Below, piece after piece: positions 1-8,242 of a stretch of DNA of 21,779 bases (position 1 is its first letter; the number at the start of each line of letters is the position of its first letter). The notes below the pieces were generated by a model, which worked only from the letters and a program-made list of their open reading frames with translations, searched no databases and was not told the DNA's origin. Source of the DNA: JALZBN01 sp035525375 (GTDB lineage: Bacteria > Actinomycetota > Acidimicrobiia > Acidimicrobiales > AC-14); NCBI GenBank assembly GCA_035525375.1, contig DATLEI010000104.1, positions 1 to 21,779 on the forward strand, in the 5' to 3' direction. The translations under genes and the position numbers were made by a program.

Positions 1-204
1 GGACTGCTGCGGGCGGCGCGAGCACGGGCTGCTTCCATCGGTCGTGACTACGTCGTGCCCGACGACCTCAAAGCCCTCGCCGGGCCGGTCCTGGAGCACC
101 GCCTGGCCCTTTCGGCCGAGGCCGAGATCCGGGGAGTAAGCCGTCACGACGTGCTCGACCAGGTGTTGTCGAGCGTCCCGGTTCCCAGCGGTCGCGGCGG
201 CTGA
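1..204 (+). CDS. MoxR-family AAA+ ATPase, C-terminal fragment
   Basis: The window opens inside a gene. Frame 1 is open from base 1 to a TGA at 202-204, giving the last 67 residues. They include a stretch beginning LLRAARARAASIGRDYVVPD followed by DDLKALAGPVLEHRL, the typical lid/C-terminal region of MoxR ATPases. MoxR proteins act as chaperone-like ATPases, often on VWA-domain or membrane proteins. Walker motifs lie outside the window, so the family call rests on this C-terminal pattern and on context: it sits 13 bases before a DUF58 gene and upstream of a transglutaminase gene, the classic MoxR-DUF58-TgpA arrangement. The function of the trio here is inferred only. Confidence 0.85.
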   Translation, partial: GLLRAARARAASIGRDYVVPDDLKALAGPVLEHRLALSAEAEIRGVSRHDVLDQVLSSVPVPSGRGG

Positions 205-217
205 GGACAGTCGTCAA

Positions 218-1435
218 TTGTTGACTCGGCGAGGTTTCGGAGCAGTCGTCGGAGTCGTCGCCCTCGCCGTCGCCGGCCGCCTTTTGGGCGTCCTCGAGCT
301 GTTCGTGCTCGCCGCTGGCCTCGGCGGCTTGCTCGTCGCTGGTTTCATTGCCACCTTCGCCCGGCGCGCCAAGCTCGGCGCGTCGCGGCACGTCGAGCCG
401 GCTCGGGTACATGTGGGCGACGAGAGCAGGATCGACCTGGTGGTCGAAAACCGGGGCCGCATCCGGTCCCCGGTTGTCACGATCCGCGACTCGTTCGACG
501 ATGGGGCGCGTCAGGCTCGCTTCCTCTTGTCCCCGATTGTGGCCGGCGGGCGCGATCACGCCACCTACCGCCTCCCCGCTGACCGCCGGGGTCGCTTCGA
601 TCTGGGACCGCTCGAAGCGCAACGAGCCGATCCCTTCGGACTGGTGTACCGAACGACCGCCATTGCACCGGCGACCCAACTAACGGTCTACCCGGCCATA
701 GAAGCGGTCCTTCAAATGGCGCCGGCGCGCGGCCATCGCCCGGCGACGTCGCAGCCAGCAACGACGGGGCCGAGCGGTGAGGACTTTGCGACCTTGCGGG
801 CCTACGAGGTCGGTGACGACCTGCGGCAGGTCCATTGGCCCTCGACCGCGAGGCTGGGCGAGCTGATGATTCGTCAGCTCGACCACCCGCTCGAGGGGCA
901 CGCGACCGTGCTGCTCGACCTTCGTTCCGGTAGCCATACCGAGGCATCGTTGGAGCGCGCCGTCTCGGCGGCCGCAAGTGTCCTCGTCGCCTGTTCTCGG
1001 GCCGGTTCGCTGGTCCGTCTTACGACGACCGAGGGGCTCGATTCGGGTTTCGGCACGGGGAAGGCCCACGTCGACTCGATCATGGAACGGCTTGCGGTAG
1101 CGGAGGCGGGCGAGGGCAACCACCTGGCCGGCGCTGTCGGGGCGCTGTCCCGCTCCCGGCACGGGGGACCGTCCGCGTTCATCGGCACCGACGGACTTCA
1201 GGCCGGCGAACTCGGCCTCGTGGCCCGTCTGCAGACTCGTCGCCGCCCACTCACTGTTGTGTTGTTTCAGCGTGCCGATGGCGCGAGCCAGGATCGGGGC
1301 CAGACCATCGATCGGGCCAGCGACTCCACGACGATCCTGCAGGTTCACTCAGGACAATCATTTGCTGCCGTATGGAATCAAGCGGCGACGCGAGGTGTCC
1401 GGGGACGAGCTCCGGCGGCGCGAGGATGGGGATGA
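218..1435 (+). CDS. DUF58 domain-containing membrane protein
   Basis: 405 residues. Two hydrophobic segments at about residues 7-24 and 27-44 anchor the protein, followed by a beta-rich domain. The DUF58 signature lies at about residues 186-220 (S-G-E-D-F, then Y-E-V-G-D-D-x-R-Q-V-H-W-P-S-T-A-R). The start is a TTG at 218, preceded by a GAGGAC ribosome-binding site around 204-209; a second TTG at 221 is equally in frame. The C-terminal part resembles a von Willebrand A-like fold, as is usual for DUF58, but I cannot see a clear MIDAS motif. It follows the MoxR gene by 13 bases and overlaps the transglutaminase start by the ATGA at 1432-1435, so the three are probably co-translated. The family's molecular role is not established; a chaperone or assembly role with MoxR is commonly proposed. 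Confidence 0.9.
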   Translation: MLTRRGFGAVVGVVALAVAGRLLGVLELFVLAAGLGGLLVAGFIATFARRAKLGASRHVEPARVHVGDESRIDLVVENRGRIRSPVVTIRDSFDDGARQARFLLSPIVAGGRDHATYRLPADRRGRFDLGPLEAQRADPFGLVYRTTAIAPATQLTVYPAIEAVLQMAPARGHRPATSQPATTGPSGEDFATLRAYEVGDDLRQVHWPSTARLGELMIRQLDHPLEGHATVLLDLRSGSHTEASLERAVSAAASVLVACSRAGSLVRLTTTEGLDSGFGTGKAHVDSIMERLAVAEAGEGNHLAGAVGALSRSRHGGPSAFIGTDGLQAGELGLVARLQTRRRPLTVVLFQRADGASQDRGQTIDRASDSTTILQVHSGQSFAAVWNQAATRGVRGRAPAARGWG

Positions 1436-3771
1436 GCCCGCTCAGCGCACCCCCGCGGCCAGCGGCCGGCCGTCCGAGCCATAAGCCCGCGCCGGTGACT
1501 GCGGCGATGGACGGCGCCCAAGACCGAGCCGAGCGCCCAGGGCCGGCCTGGCCGATCGTGTCCGAGATCGCGCTCGTCTGCGTAACTGCCGCGGCGGCGC
1601 TCGGCTTGCTCCGCGTGTTCAGCGATGGCTCGTTCATCGTTCCTGTGCTGATAGCGCTGGTGTTCAGCCACATTGTGGCGTCGGCAGGCCGCCATTTGAG
1701 TCTCTCGCCAACGCTGGCCGGCCTCATCTCCGCGCTAGCGGTACTTCTCATCACCGCTTTGATCGTCGAGCCGGGAACTCTGACGTTTGGCCTGCCGTTG
1801 CTCGACACATGGCGCGGCCTTGGGCACGACTTGCACGAAGCCGGGCAACGCTTCGCCGACGTCAAGGCACCGACCGAGGTCATTCCCGGTTTCGTCGCCG
1901 CGGCTGCGTGCGGAGCGGGCCTCGCCGGGGCAGTGGCCGACGGGCTCGCCTATCGCACCCGAGCCCGGTTCGAGGCCTTGGCGCCGTCGTTCACGCTGTT
2001 CATGGTTGGAGCCCTTCTCGGGGCCGACAGGTTTCGGCTGGCGACGACCGGCCTGTACCTCGGCGCGGTGCTCATCTTCGTTCTCGTCAGTGCCCCGACG
2101 GCGCGCGGTCGGCAACCCTGGTTCAGTGGTCGGTCTGGCGCCGGGGAATCTGCTCTGCTCCGCGGCGGCATCATGACTGGTGTCGCCGCTCTGCTCATCG
2201 GCCTGGTGATTGGGCCTCACCTTCCGGGAGCGCATTCTCTCGGGCTCGTCGGCAAGCGCGACGGCTCGCCGGCCGGTTCGTCATCGCGGATAACGGTCAG
2301 CCCCCTCGTCGACATCCGCGACCGGCTCGTCGACCAGTCCTCGATCCAGATGTTCACTGTCGAAACTGACCTCCCCAATTACTGGCGGCTCACCTCCCTC
2401 GGGCGCTTCGACGGCAATATCTGGTCGTCACTCGGCAGCTACCAGCCCGCGTCCGGATCGCTGCCTGCTGGCTCTCAGGACCGAACCAGCGGGCCTCCCG
2501 TCTTTCAGCGCTATTCGATCCAGGCCCTCTCCTCAATATGGCTCCCGGCCGCCTACCAGCCTCAGCGCTTCGAGGGCCCAGGAGGCACCCGGTATGACGC
2601 CGATTCGTCGAGCCTCTTGACTGATGCCCCGACTTCGGACGGTCTCAAGTACGGAGTGCTTTCGAAGCAACCCGTGCTCACCGCTGAGCAACTTGGCGAC
2701 ACAAGGCCGGTCACCCCTGATGACGACATGCGACGGTATCTCGCTCTTCCGGACGGGTTCCCGGCGCGAGTCACCGCGCTCGCATCCGATCTCACCTTCG
2801 GAGCGGCGACGTCATACGACAAGGCAAGGGCGTTGCAGGACTGGTTTCGAACCTCCTTCACCTACGACTTGAACGTGCCGCGGGGCCACGATGAGTCGGC
2901 CATCGAGCGATTTCTGTTCGTCACCCGCCGGGGCTACTGCGAGCAGTTTGCGGGGAGCTATGCGGCCATGGCCCGGTCGCTCGGACTGCCATCCCGGGTG
3001 GCCGTCGGATTCACGCCCGGTGAGAAGGCGGCCGACGGAACATTCCGAGTCACCGGCAAGGAGGCCCACGCCTGGCCCGAAGTGTTCTTCCCTGACTTCG
3101 GCTGGGTGGCCTTCGAGCCGACGCCCGGCCGGGCCGCGCCGGCCGGCGCGTCCTACACGGGCGTCAACCCGCAGACTCCCGTGCCGACCAGCCCACCGTC
3201 GACCACCGCTCCGGACACCCCCACGACAGTCGCGCCATCGTCCGACACTCCCGGGACACAGGCGCCGACAACGGCGACTCCGACGACGGTGCCGGCAGCC
3301 ACGCCCCAGACTGAATCCGCGCCCGGCGGCGGGCCATCGGCCCTCTTGTGGGGTCTCCTGGCTGTGATCGTCATAGCCCTCCTGTACTTCGTCGGCGTAC
3401 CCGTTGCCCGACGGACGCGCCGAGCTCGGCAGCGGGCAGAGGCCACGACACCGACGGCGCGGGTCATCCGGGCGTGGAAGGAGGCCCAGGAGGACCTATG
3501 GCTCGCGGGGGCACGCGCCGGACCATCAGAAACCGCCCATGAGTTCGCTCAGCGGGTCGGCTCGGAGTCCGATGCGCTGTCGAGTGCCATGGCGGACCTG
3601 GCCGACCATTGGACGGCCGCTAGCTACTCCCCCGACGGCGTGAGCGCTCCAGAGGCCGACCGAGCCACTATTGCAGCGGCGACAGTGCGTTCAGATCTGG
3701 TTGGCCGAGCCACGTCAGTGCGCCGCCTGATCTGGTTGTTCGATCCCCGGCCGCTGTTCGCCGGCCCTTAG
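1432..3771 (+). CDS. TgpA-like membrane transglutaminase (DUF3488 / transglutaminase core / DUF4129)
   Basis: 779 residues from the ATG at 1432. I chose this start because it overlaps the DUF58 stop as ATGA and has GAGGATGGGG just before it; an open frame runs further upstream to 1372 without better support. The N-terminal third carries about seven membrane segments (roughly 43-62, 68-84, 97-113, 152-172, 183-197, 206-220, 247-262). A large extracytoplasmic domain then holds a transglutaminase/protease-like core with the full triad: Cys503 in RRGYCEQFAG, His546 in EAHAWPEVFF and Asp555 in FPDFGW. A low-complexity Thr/Pro linker follows at about 578-630, then a membrane segment at about 637-658 and a cytoplasmic DUF4129-like tail. 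The enzyme class is well supported; the substrate is unknown. Confidence 0.93.
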   Translation: MSPLSAPPRPAAGRPSHKPAPVTAAMDGAQDRAERPGPAWPIVSEIALVCVTAAAALGLLRVFSDGSFIVPVLIALVFSHIVASAGRHLSLSPTLAGLISALAVLLITALIVEPGTLTFGLPLLDTWRGLGHDLHEAGQRFADVKAPTEVIPGFVAAAACGAGLAGAVADGLAYRTRARFEALAPSFTLFMVGALLGADRFRLATTGLYLGAVLIFVLVSAPTARGRQPWFSGRSGAGESALLRGGIMTGVAALLIGLVIGPHLPGAHSLGLVGKRDGSPAGSSSRITVSPLVDIRDRLVDQSSIQMFTVETDLPNYWRLTSLGRFDGNIWSSLGSYQPASGSLPAGSQDRTSGPPVFQRYSIQALSSIWLPAAYQPQRFEGPGGTRYDADSSSLLTDAPTSDGLKYGVLSKQPVLTAEQLGDTRPVTPDDDMRRYLALPDGFPARVTALASDLTFGAATSYDKARALQDWFRTSFTYDLNVPRGHDESAIERFLFVTRRGYCEQFAGSYAAMARSLGLPSRVAVGFTPGEKAADGTFRVTGKEAHAWPEVFFPDFGWVAFEPTPGRAAPAGASYTGVNPQTPVPTSPPSTTAPDTPTTVAPSSDTPGTQAPTTATPTTVPAATPQTESAPGGGPSALLWGLLAVIVIALLYFVGVPVARRTRRARQRAEATTPTARVIRAWKEAQEDLWLAGARAGPSETAHEFAQRVGSESDALSSAMADLADHWTAASYSPDGVSAPEADRATIAAATVRSDLVGRATSVRRLIWLFDPRPLFAGP

Positions 3772-3792
3772 GCGCAACGAACTGGGCGAGTA

Positions 3793-4161
3793 CTACTCCT
3801 CGCGGCGGAAGCGTTTCCGGAGTCGTTTGCCGGTGGCGCCGAAATAATCTCGAACATTCGGTGTGCGCACGCGACGGTTCTGCCATCCGCTCTTGCTCAT
3901 CTTCCTCAGGTTGCGCTCGAAGAGGAAGGCCGAGCCCAGCATGACCAGGAAGCCGGCGAACCCGAGCAGCAGTGACGAGGCAAAGGCGAGGATGAGAAGG
4001 AGAAAGCCGGCAATGAACCCGAGCGCCGCCCATTTGAGGTTGCGGCCGGCGTGACGGTAGAGCGTGGTCTTGCCGACTTCGCGCGCGAACGCGGGATCGC
4101 TCTCGTAGAACTGTTGCTCTATCTCATGGAGGATTCGCTGCTCATCCTCGGATAGCGGCAC
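3793..4161 (-). CDS. DUF3040 domain membrane protein
   Basis: 122 residues from a GTG at 4159-4161. The protein starts MPLSEDEQRILHEIEQQFYE, the classic DUF3040 opening. GAGAGGGTAG just upstream supports this start over a longer reading that would begin at 4218. An acidic N-terminal helix is followed by two membrane segments at about residues 44-62 and 64-81, then a basic Arg/Lys-rich tail. Function is unknown; in actinobacteria DUF3040 genes often sit beside DNA polymerase IV and division-cluster genes, and here polymerase IV lies directly upstream. A good promoter at 4236-4264 and a leader with two hairpins precede it, so it can be transcribed separately. It converges on the transglutaminase gene across a 21-base gap. 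Confidence 0.88.
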   Translation of the reverse strand: MPLSEDEQRILHEIEQQFYESDPAFAREVGKTTLYRHAGRNLKWAALGFIAGFLLLILAFASSLLLGFAGFLVMLGSAFLFERNLRKMSKSGWQNRRVRTPNVRDYFGATGKRLRKRFRREE

Positions 4162-4183
4162 GCCTACCCTCTCGACTCTCGAT

Positions 4184-4224
4184 CCTCTTTCGAGGGCCCT
4201 TGATTCGAAGCCCCTCAACGGGGC
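4184..4224 (-). other. Two hairpins in the DUF3040 5' leader
   Basis: In the predicted leader RNA, GCCCC-GUUGA-GGGGC (4210-4224) forms a five-pair stem with a five-base loop. It is followed by CCUC-GAAA-GAGG (4184-4195), a four-pair stem capped by a GNRA-type GAAA tetraloop. Neither is followed by a U-run on the minus strand, so they do not look like terminators. I recognise no riboswitch family. Confidence 0.4.
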
Positions 4225-4235
4225 CTGATTGCATT

Positions 4236-4264
4236 TTTATCTTCCCACAGCCCGGGTCGGTCAA
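4236..4264 (-). promoter_or_regulatory. sigma70/SigA-type promoter for the DUF3040 gene
   Basis: On the minus strand TTGACC (4259-4264) is followed by a 17-base spacer and GATAAA (4236-4241). This is five of six matches to the -35 consensus and four of six to the -10. Transcription would start near 4229, giving a leader of about 68 bases before the GTG at 4161. It lies within the polymerase IV to DUF3040 gap, so the two genes need not share one transcript. Confidence 0.5.
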
Positions 4265-4289
4265 CAACGCGCGGTGGATGCGCGTGTCA

Positions 4290-5558
4290 TCAACTGCCCG
4301 GACCCCACTGCCGGTCTCCCAGGCGCCGTACGCCCACACCATCGTTACCCACGAGTGCGGCCGGGCCTACCGCCTTGTCGCCGAAGCGCCGGCGTACTTC
4401 ATCGACCGCCCCCACCAGACTCCCGCTCGGGCCGGCGCGGCCGAATCCGGGCCCCTGGCCGAGGCCGTCACCAAGCACCATTTGATTCGTCGACATGGCC
4501 TCAAGATTGGATGCACTGATTCCCAGCAGGCGGACGCCCGGCGAAGGATCGAGGTCGTCGAGGAGCCGAAGGCCTAGCGCAGCTATGGCCCCGCCCCCGC
4601 TGAGCAGGTGGGCGACTGTCTTGGACCTCGTCACCGTCCGGAAATCGGCGAAACGCATCCTGAGGATCACTGTTCGCGCCGCCAGGTCTTGACGCAGCAG
4701 CCGCGTCGCCACCGCGTCGGAGAGCCGGATCACCTCACGCCGGAGCGACTCTCTGTCGTGATGGTCCTTGGCGTAGGTCTCCTCGTGCCCTATGGACTTG
4801 ATGGCCCGATCGGCCACGACCGGGCGTGGGTCTCGGCCCCAGGAAAGCGCGTGGAGATGCGATCCGAGCGATTTGCCGAGGGCACCCACGATCGTCTCGA
4901 CCGGCAGACGGGACAGGTCGCCCACCGTCTGCACGCCGAACCGCTCCAGGCGTCCGCGGGTTGCAGGGCCGACGCCCCAGAGCGCGCCGACAGGCAGGGG
5001 GTGCAGGAAGGCGAGCTCGTCCTCAGGTGTGACGACGATGACCCCTGGCCCCGGAACGGGGCCGGTCGGCGACGGTGTGGGCTTGGCTGCCACTGATGCC
5101 AGCTTGGCGACTAGCTTGCTCGTCGCAATTCCGGCCGACACGGATAAGCCGAGTTCGGCGTAGACCCGGTCGCGAATCCGTTCCGCAATCGCCGGCGCGT
5201 CCCCGAAAAGGCGGCGCACCGAACCGACGTCGAGAAAGGCCTCATCGAGAGCGATCCCCTCGACCAGCGGCGTGAACGACGTCAACACTGCGTGGAAGCG
5301 TTGGCTGTATTCGGCGTAGAGGTCGAAGTGGCCGGGGAGGAAGACGGCGTCAGGGCAGAGGCGTCGAGCCCGCGCCGACGGCATCGCTGACCGCACCCCT
5401 GAAGCCCGGGCCTCGTAGGAGCACGACGCCACGACACCCCGGTTGCCGGCGCCGCCGACGATCACCGGCCGGCCTCGGAGGGAAGGGTCACAGAGCACTT
5501 CGACGGCCGCGTAGAAGGCGTCGATGTCGACGTGGACGATCGTGAGCGCTGCCGTCAC
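4290..5558 (-). CDS. dinB: DNA polymerase IV (Y-family translesion polymerase)
   Basis: 422 residues from the GTG at 5556-5558, giving MTAALTIVHVDIDAFYAAVE, the usual Pol IV opening. A longer reading from a GTG at 5606 would add 16 residues with no family match. Catalytic acidic residues are visible: Asp11 in HVDIDAFY, and Asp105/Glu106 in IALDEAFLDV (most Pol IV proteins have SIDE here). SAGIATSKLVAKLAS and a helix-hairpin-helix (ALWGVGPATRGRLERFG) follow, then a little-finger domain. It extends undamaged DNA synthesis past lesions at low fidelity. It lies just downstream of the glycosyltransferase gene, with its start overlapping a tiny reading frame that itself overlaps the glycosyltransferase stop. 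I see no LexA box in front of this pair. Confidence 0.93.
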   Translation of the reverse strand: MTAALTIVHVDIDAFYAAVEVLCDPSLRGRPVIVGGAGNRGVVASCSYEARASGVRSAMPSARARRLCPDAVFLPGHFDLYAEYSQRFHAVLTSFTPLVEGIALDEAFLDVGSVRRLFGDAPAIAERIRDRVYAELGLSVSAGIATSKLVAKLASVAAKPTPSPTGPVPGPGVIVVTPEDELAFLHPLPVGALWGVGPATRGRLERFGVQTVGDLSRLPVETIVGALGKSLGSHLHALSWGRDPRPVVADRAIKSIGHEETYAKDHHDRESLRREVIRLSDAVATRLLRQDLAARTVILRMRFADFRTVTRSKTVAHLLSGGGAIAALGLRLLDDLDPSPGVRLLGISASNLEAMSTNQMVLGDGLGQGPGFGRAGPSGSLVGAVDEVRRRFGDKAVGPAALVGNDGVGVRRLGDRQWGPGS

Positions 5559-5577
5559 CTGCCGGTCGAAAAGACTG

Positions 5578-6294
5578 TCATTTCCTCCGGAGGCGATCGC
5601 GCACACCCCACCATGTCACCAGCGTGAGGGCTTCGAGGATGATGCGCGACGACATCTTGGAGGCCCCGAGCTCACGGTCTACAAACTGAATGGGCAACTC
5701 GACGATGGCTCCACCCGCCCGAGCGACCCGGTAGGCCATCTCGATCTGGAACCCGTAACCGTCGGCATGTACGGAATCCAGATCGATACGGGCAACGACG
5801 TCGCTGCGGTAACAACGGAATCCCGAGGTGGCGTCGCGGACATCGAGCCGGAGCAGGCGCGCCGCGTAGCGGTTTCCCCAACGGGAGAGCGTGCGGCGAC
5901 GGAGCGACCACCGGGGAATGGAACCTCCCGGCACATAGCGCGACCCGATGACAAGATCCGCGCCCGACTCCACGGCCCGCATCAAGACCGGCAGGGCCGA
6001 GGGATCGTGAGATAGATCGCTGTCCATTTCGACGAGGGCCTCGTAGCCACGAGCCTGGCCCTCCTTGAACCCGGCGCGGTAGGCACTTCCGAGCCCCGCC
6101 TTCGACGGGCGGACGAGTACATCGATCGCGCCGAGCTCGTGGGCGACAGCCTTGGCCAGGTCGGCCGTGCCGTCTGGGCTGCCGTCGTCGACCACCAGAA
6201 CATCAGCATCTGGGGCCGCGGCGCGGACGCGCCGGAGCACCTCGGCGATGTTGTCCGCTTCCTGATACGTGGGCAGCACGACCAGCGTGCGCAT
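5578..6294 (-). CDS. Polyprenyl-phosphate mannosyltransferase-like GT2 (dolichol-phosphate mannose synthase type)
   Basis: 238 residues from the ATG at 6292-6294; a GTG one codon earlier is also possible. It begins MRTLVVLPTYQEADNIAEVL, has VVDDGSPDGT at about residues 34-43, and a D-x-D-type motif (Asp91-Ser-Asp93) followed by LSHDP, all hallmarks of DPM1/Ppm1. These enzymes move mannose from GDP-mannose to polyprenyl phosphate at the membrane face, supplying periplasmic mannosyltransferases. No C-terminal membrane domain or fused apolipoprotein N-acyltransferase is present, unlike Mycobacterium tuberculosis Ppm1. The donor sugar cannot be fixed from sequence alone. The stop codon is followed closely by dinB. 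Confidence 0.88.
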   Translation of the reverse strand: MRTLVVLPTYQEADNIAEVLRRVRAAAPDADVLVVDDGSPDGTADLAKAVAHELGAIDVLVRPSKAGLGSAYRAGFKEGQARGYEALVEMDSDLSHDPSALPVLMRAVESGADLVIGSRYVPGGSIPRWSLRRRTLSRWGNRYAARLLRLDVRDATSGFRCYRSDVVARIDLDSVHADGYGFQIEMAYRVARAGGAIVELPIQFVDRELGASKMSSRIILEALTLVTWWGVRDRLRRK

Positions 6295-6316
6295 CACCTG
6301 AGCCTACGATCCCTGA

Positions 6317-6631
6317 GTGGCCGAGGAACGCATCCCACCCCGAGAAGGTCCGGCATCGCACTCGGAACGCCGTCCCGGCCCGACCGCACTGCCCGGGGCG
6401 GGGGCCAGAATGGTCGCATTCGTGGCCATCCTCGTCGCCGGGGCCTGCGGCGGCCTGATCGGGAGGGCGTTGGTGAGCCTCCAATGCCAGGGCGACTGCG
6501 CGCTCCAGGAGGGCATTGGCGCTTTCGTCGGCGCGATCGTGGCCGCCGGCGGCGTCGCCGTGATTGCCGTCCTCGTGCTGCGCGCCATGGGCGAGTGGCG
6601 GGCGGGCGACACCAGCCGGCGTGCGTCCTGA
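6317..6631 (+). CDS. Small two-helix membrane protein, unknown function
   Basis: 104 residues from a GTG at 6317; an internal ATG at about 6410 would leave just the membrane part. A hydrophilic Pro/Arg-rich N-terminus of about 30 residues precedes two membrane helices at about 32-54 and 66-90. The short loop between them holds a cysteine pair, C-Q-G-D-C at residues 57-61, beside Gly-rich helix ends. It is divergent from the glycosyltransferase gene across about 20 bases, too little for two full promoters outside coding sequence. I do not recognise the family. The membrane pattern and codon-position GC make it look real. Confidence 0.65.
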   Translation: MAEERIPPREGPASHSERRPGPTALPGAGARMVAFVAILVAGACGGLIGRALVSLQCQGDCALQEGIGAFVGAIVAAGGVAVIAVLVLRAMGEWRAGDTSRRAS

Positions 6632-6677
6632 GTCACGGTTCGATTATCGGCGTACTCAGGTATCTCCTGAAGCCGAG

Positions 6678-7421
6678 CTATCCGGCAAGGGAGAGCCGGC
6701 GGAAGCCCTCTGCCATCGTGACGCCGGCAATGTGGCCACCCTCTCGTGCCCGCTGCTCGACAGCCTCACGCACCCACTCGCTGTCGCGCTCACCGAGTTG
6801 ACTCTTATGGCACGACAGGGCCTGGATCTTCTGAGCCATGGTCGCGCCGATATCGACCCAGACGTTTGGCTCCAGCGTGCCCGACAAGAACACCGTTGCA
6901 ACCTCGTGTTGCTCCCCCGCATCGGGGAAGTAGTGGGGGTTGCTCGCGGCAGGAGCGACGGAGTCGAGGGTCGCCCACCCCACAACGCGGTGATCGTGGT
7001 GGTTGTAATAGGACTCACCGAAGAAGACGGCCGTAGGGTCAGGGCAGACGATGACGTCGGGTCGCACCCGGCGAATGGTTGCAACGATCAGGGCTCGCAC
7101 CTCGGTCGTATTCTCGAGCTCGCCGTCATTGATCGGGAGCTGGGCATGCCCGGCAAGGCCCAAGACCTTGCCGGCGGCCGCAATCTCACGCGCACGCAGT
7201 CGTGCCAGCTTCTCGACATCGACCGACGGATCCGAGGAGCCCTTCTCGCCCCGCGTGCAAATAAGTACGTGCACCTTCGTGCCGGCGCGCGCCCACGTGG
7301 CCAGTGTTCCGCCGCACGAGATCTCCGGGTCGTCGGGATGGGCGTAGACCGCCAGCGCCCGCGTCGGTGCCGCATTCACCACCAATCCGCTGTGGGCACT
7401 GTCGCTGACGGCCTCAGGCAT
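6678..7421 (-). CDS. PIG-L / LmbE-family deacetylase (MshB/Mca-like)
   Basis: 247 residues from the ATG at 7421. The zinc-binding motif AHPDD is at residues 27-31, followed by SCGGT and a downstream HHDHR at 141-145, the usual layout of LmbE/PIG-L N-acetylglucosaminyl-inositol or mycothiol-conjugate hydrolases. Size fits the family (about 230-300 residues). Relatives include MshB and Mca of mycothiol metabolism, but small LmbE proteins have varied substrates, so I do not name one. No clear ribosome-binding site precedes the ATG, and the start faces the inositol monophosphatase gene head-to-head; the real start could be a GTG near residue 14. Confidence 0.87.
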   Translation of the reverse strand: MPEAVSDSAHSGLVVNAAPTRALAVYAHPDDPEISCGGTLATWARAGTKVHVLICTRGEKGSSDPSVDVEKLARLRAREIAAAGKVLGLAGHAQLPINDGELENTTEVRALIVATIRRVRPDVIVCPDPTAVFFGESYYNHHDHRVVGWATLDSVAPAASNPHYFPDAGEQHEVATVFLSGTLEPNVWVDIGATMAQKIQALSCHKSQLGERDSEWVREAVEQRAREGGHIAGVTMAEGFRRLSLAG

Positions 7422-7444
7422 CGGTGGAGCGTACGTTGAATGAC

Positions 7445-8242
7445 ATGCTCGACTTGTCGACGCTGCTCGATCTCGCCGTAGACCTGGCGACGCGCGCCGG
7501 AGCCATGCTGATGGACGGGTTCGAGGCGCGCCACGAAACTGTGGGGACGAAGACCAGTAGCACCGACATGGTCACCGACCTTGACCGGGCATCGGAGGAA
7601 CTCATCGTCGAAGGCCTGATCAGGATGCGCCCTGACGACGGCATCCTCGGTGAGGAAGGCGCCAGCCGTGAAGGCTCCAGCGGAATTCGTTGGGTCATCG
7701 ACCCCCTCGATGGCACGACGAACTACCTCTACGGGTTGCCGGCGTTCGCGGTGTCAATCGCGGCTGAGCTCCACGGCGCGGCTGTTGTGGGCGTCGTCGC
7801 CGACCCGTCCCACGACGAGGTCTTCACTGCTACCTCCGGCGGCGGGGCGCGCCGCAATGGCGTCCCGATCGCCGTGTCGGGGGCGACCGAGCTGGCAACC
7901 GCACTGGTGGCCACCGGGTTCGGTTACCGGCGCGAGCAGCGGTCCCGCCAAGCGCAGGTGCTGACCGAGGTATTGCCGGCCGTTCGTGACGTGCGTCGAT
8001 TCGGGGCTGCCGCGATCGACTTGTGCTGGGTTGCCTGCGGACGGCTCGACGCCTATTACGAGGTCGGGATCCAACACTGGGATGTCGCCGCAGGGGGGCT
8101 CGTCGCAACGGAAGCCGGCGCGCACGTTGAGGGCCTCCGTGAGGTGAGCACCGGATCGGATTCAGCGCGAGTCATTGCTGCGACGCCGGGCCTTGCCGAC
8201 CCCCTGCGTCAGCTGCTCGACGCCGCCCCGCCACCCACCTAG
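7445..8242 (+). CDS. Inositol-1-monophosphatase family protein
   Basis: 265 residues from the ATG at 7445 (in-frame GTG at 7424 and TTG at 7436 are alternatives; GGAG at 7426-7429 sits six bases before the TTG). Metal-binding motifs of the FIG/IMPase superfamily are all present: LGEEG at about 68-72, DPLDGTTNY at about 86-94 and the later WDVAAGG at about 212-218. It hydrolyses inositol phosphate or a related sugar phosphate with Mg2+; paralogs act on fructose-1,6-bisphosphate, histidinol phosphate or PAP, so the exact substrate is open. Neighbouring PIG-L and mannosyltransferase genes favour an inositol role. The stop codon shares the palindrome CTAG at 8239-8242 with the convergent methyltransferase. 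Confidence 0.9.
   Translation: MLDLSTLLDLAVDLATRAGAMLMDGFEARHETVGTKTSSTDMVTDLDRASEELIVEGLIRMRPDDGILGEEGASREGSSGIRWVIDPLDGTTNYLYGLPAFAVSIAAELHGAAVVGVVADPSHDEVFTATSGGGARRNGVPIAVSGATELATALVATGFGYRREQRSRQAQVLTEVLPAVRDVRRFGAAAIDLCWVACGRLDAYYEVGIQHWDVAAGGLVATEAGAHVEGLREVSTGSDSARVIAATPGLADPLRQLLDAAPPPT

Noticed and set aside
6290..6330. SOS box in front of the glycosyltransferase/dinB pair
   Set aside because: No GAAC-N4-GTTC pattern is present in this gap.
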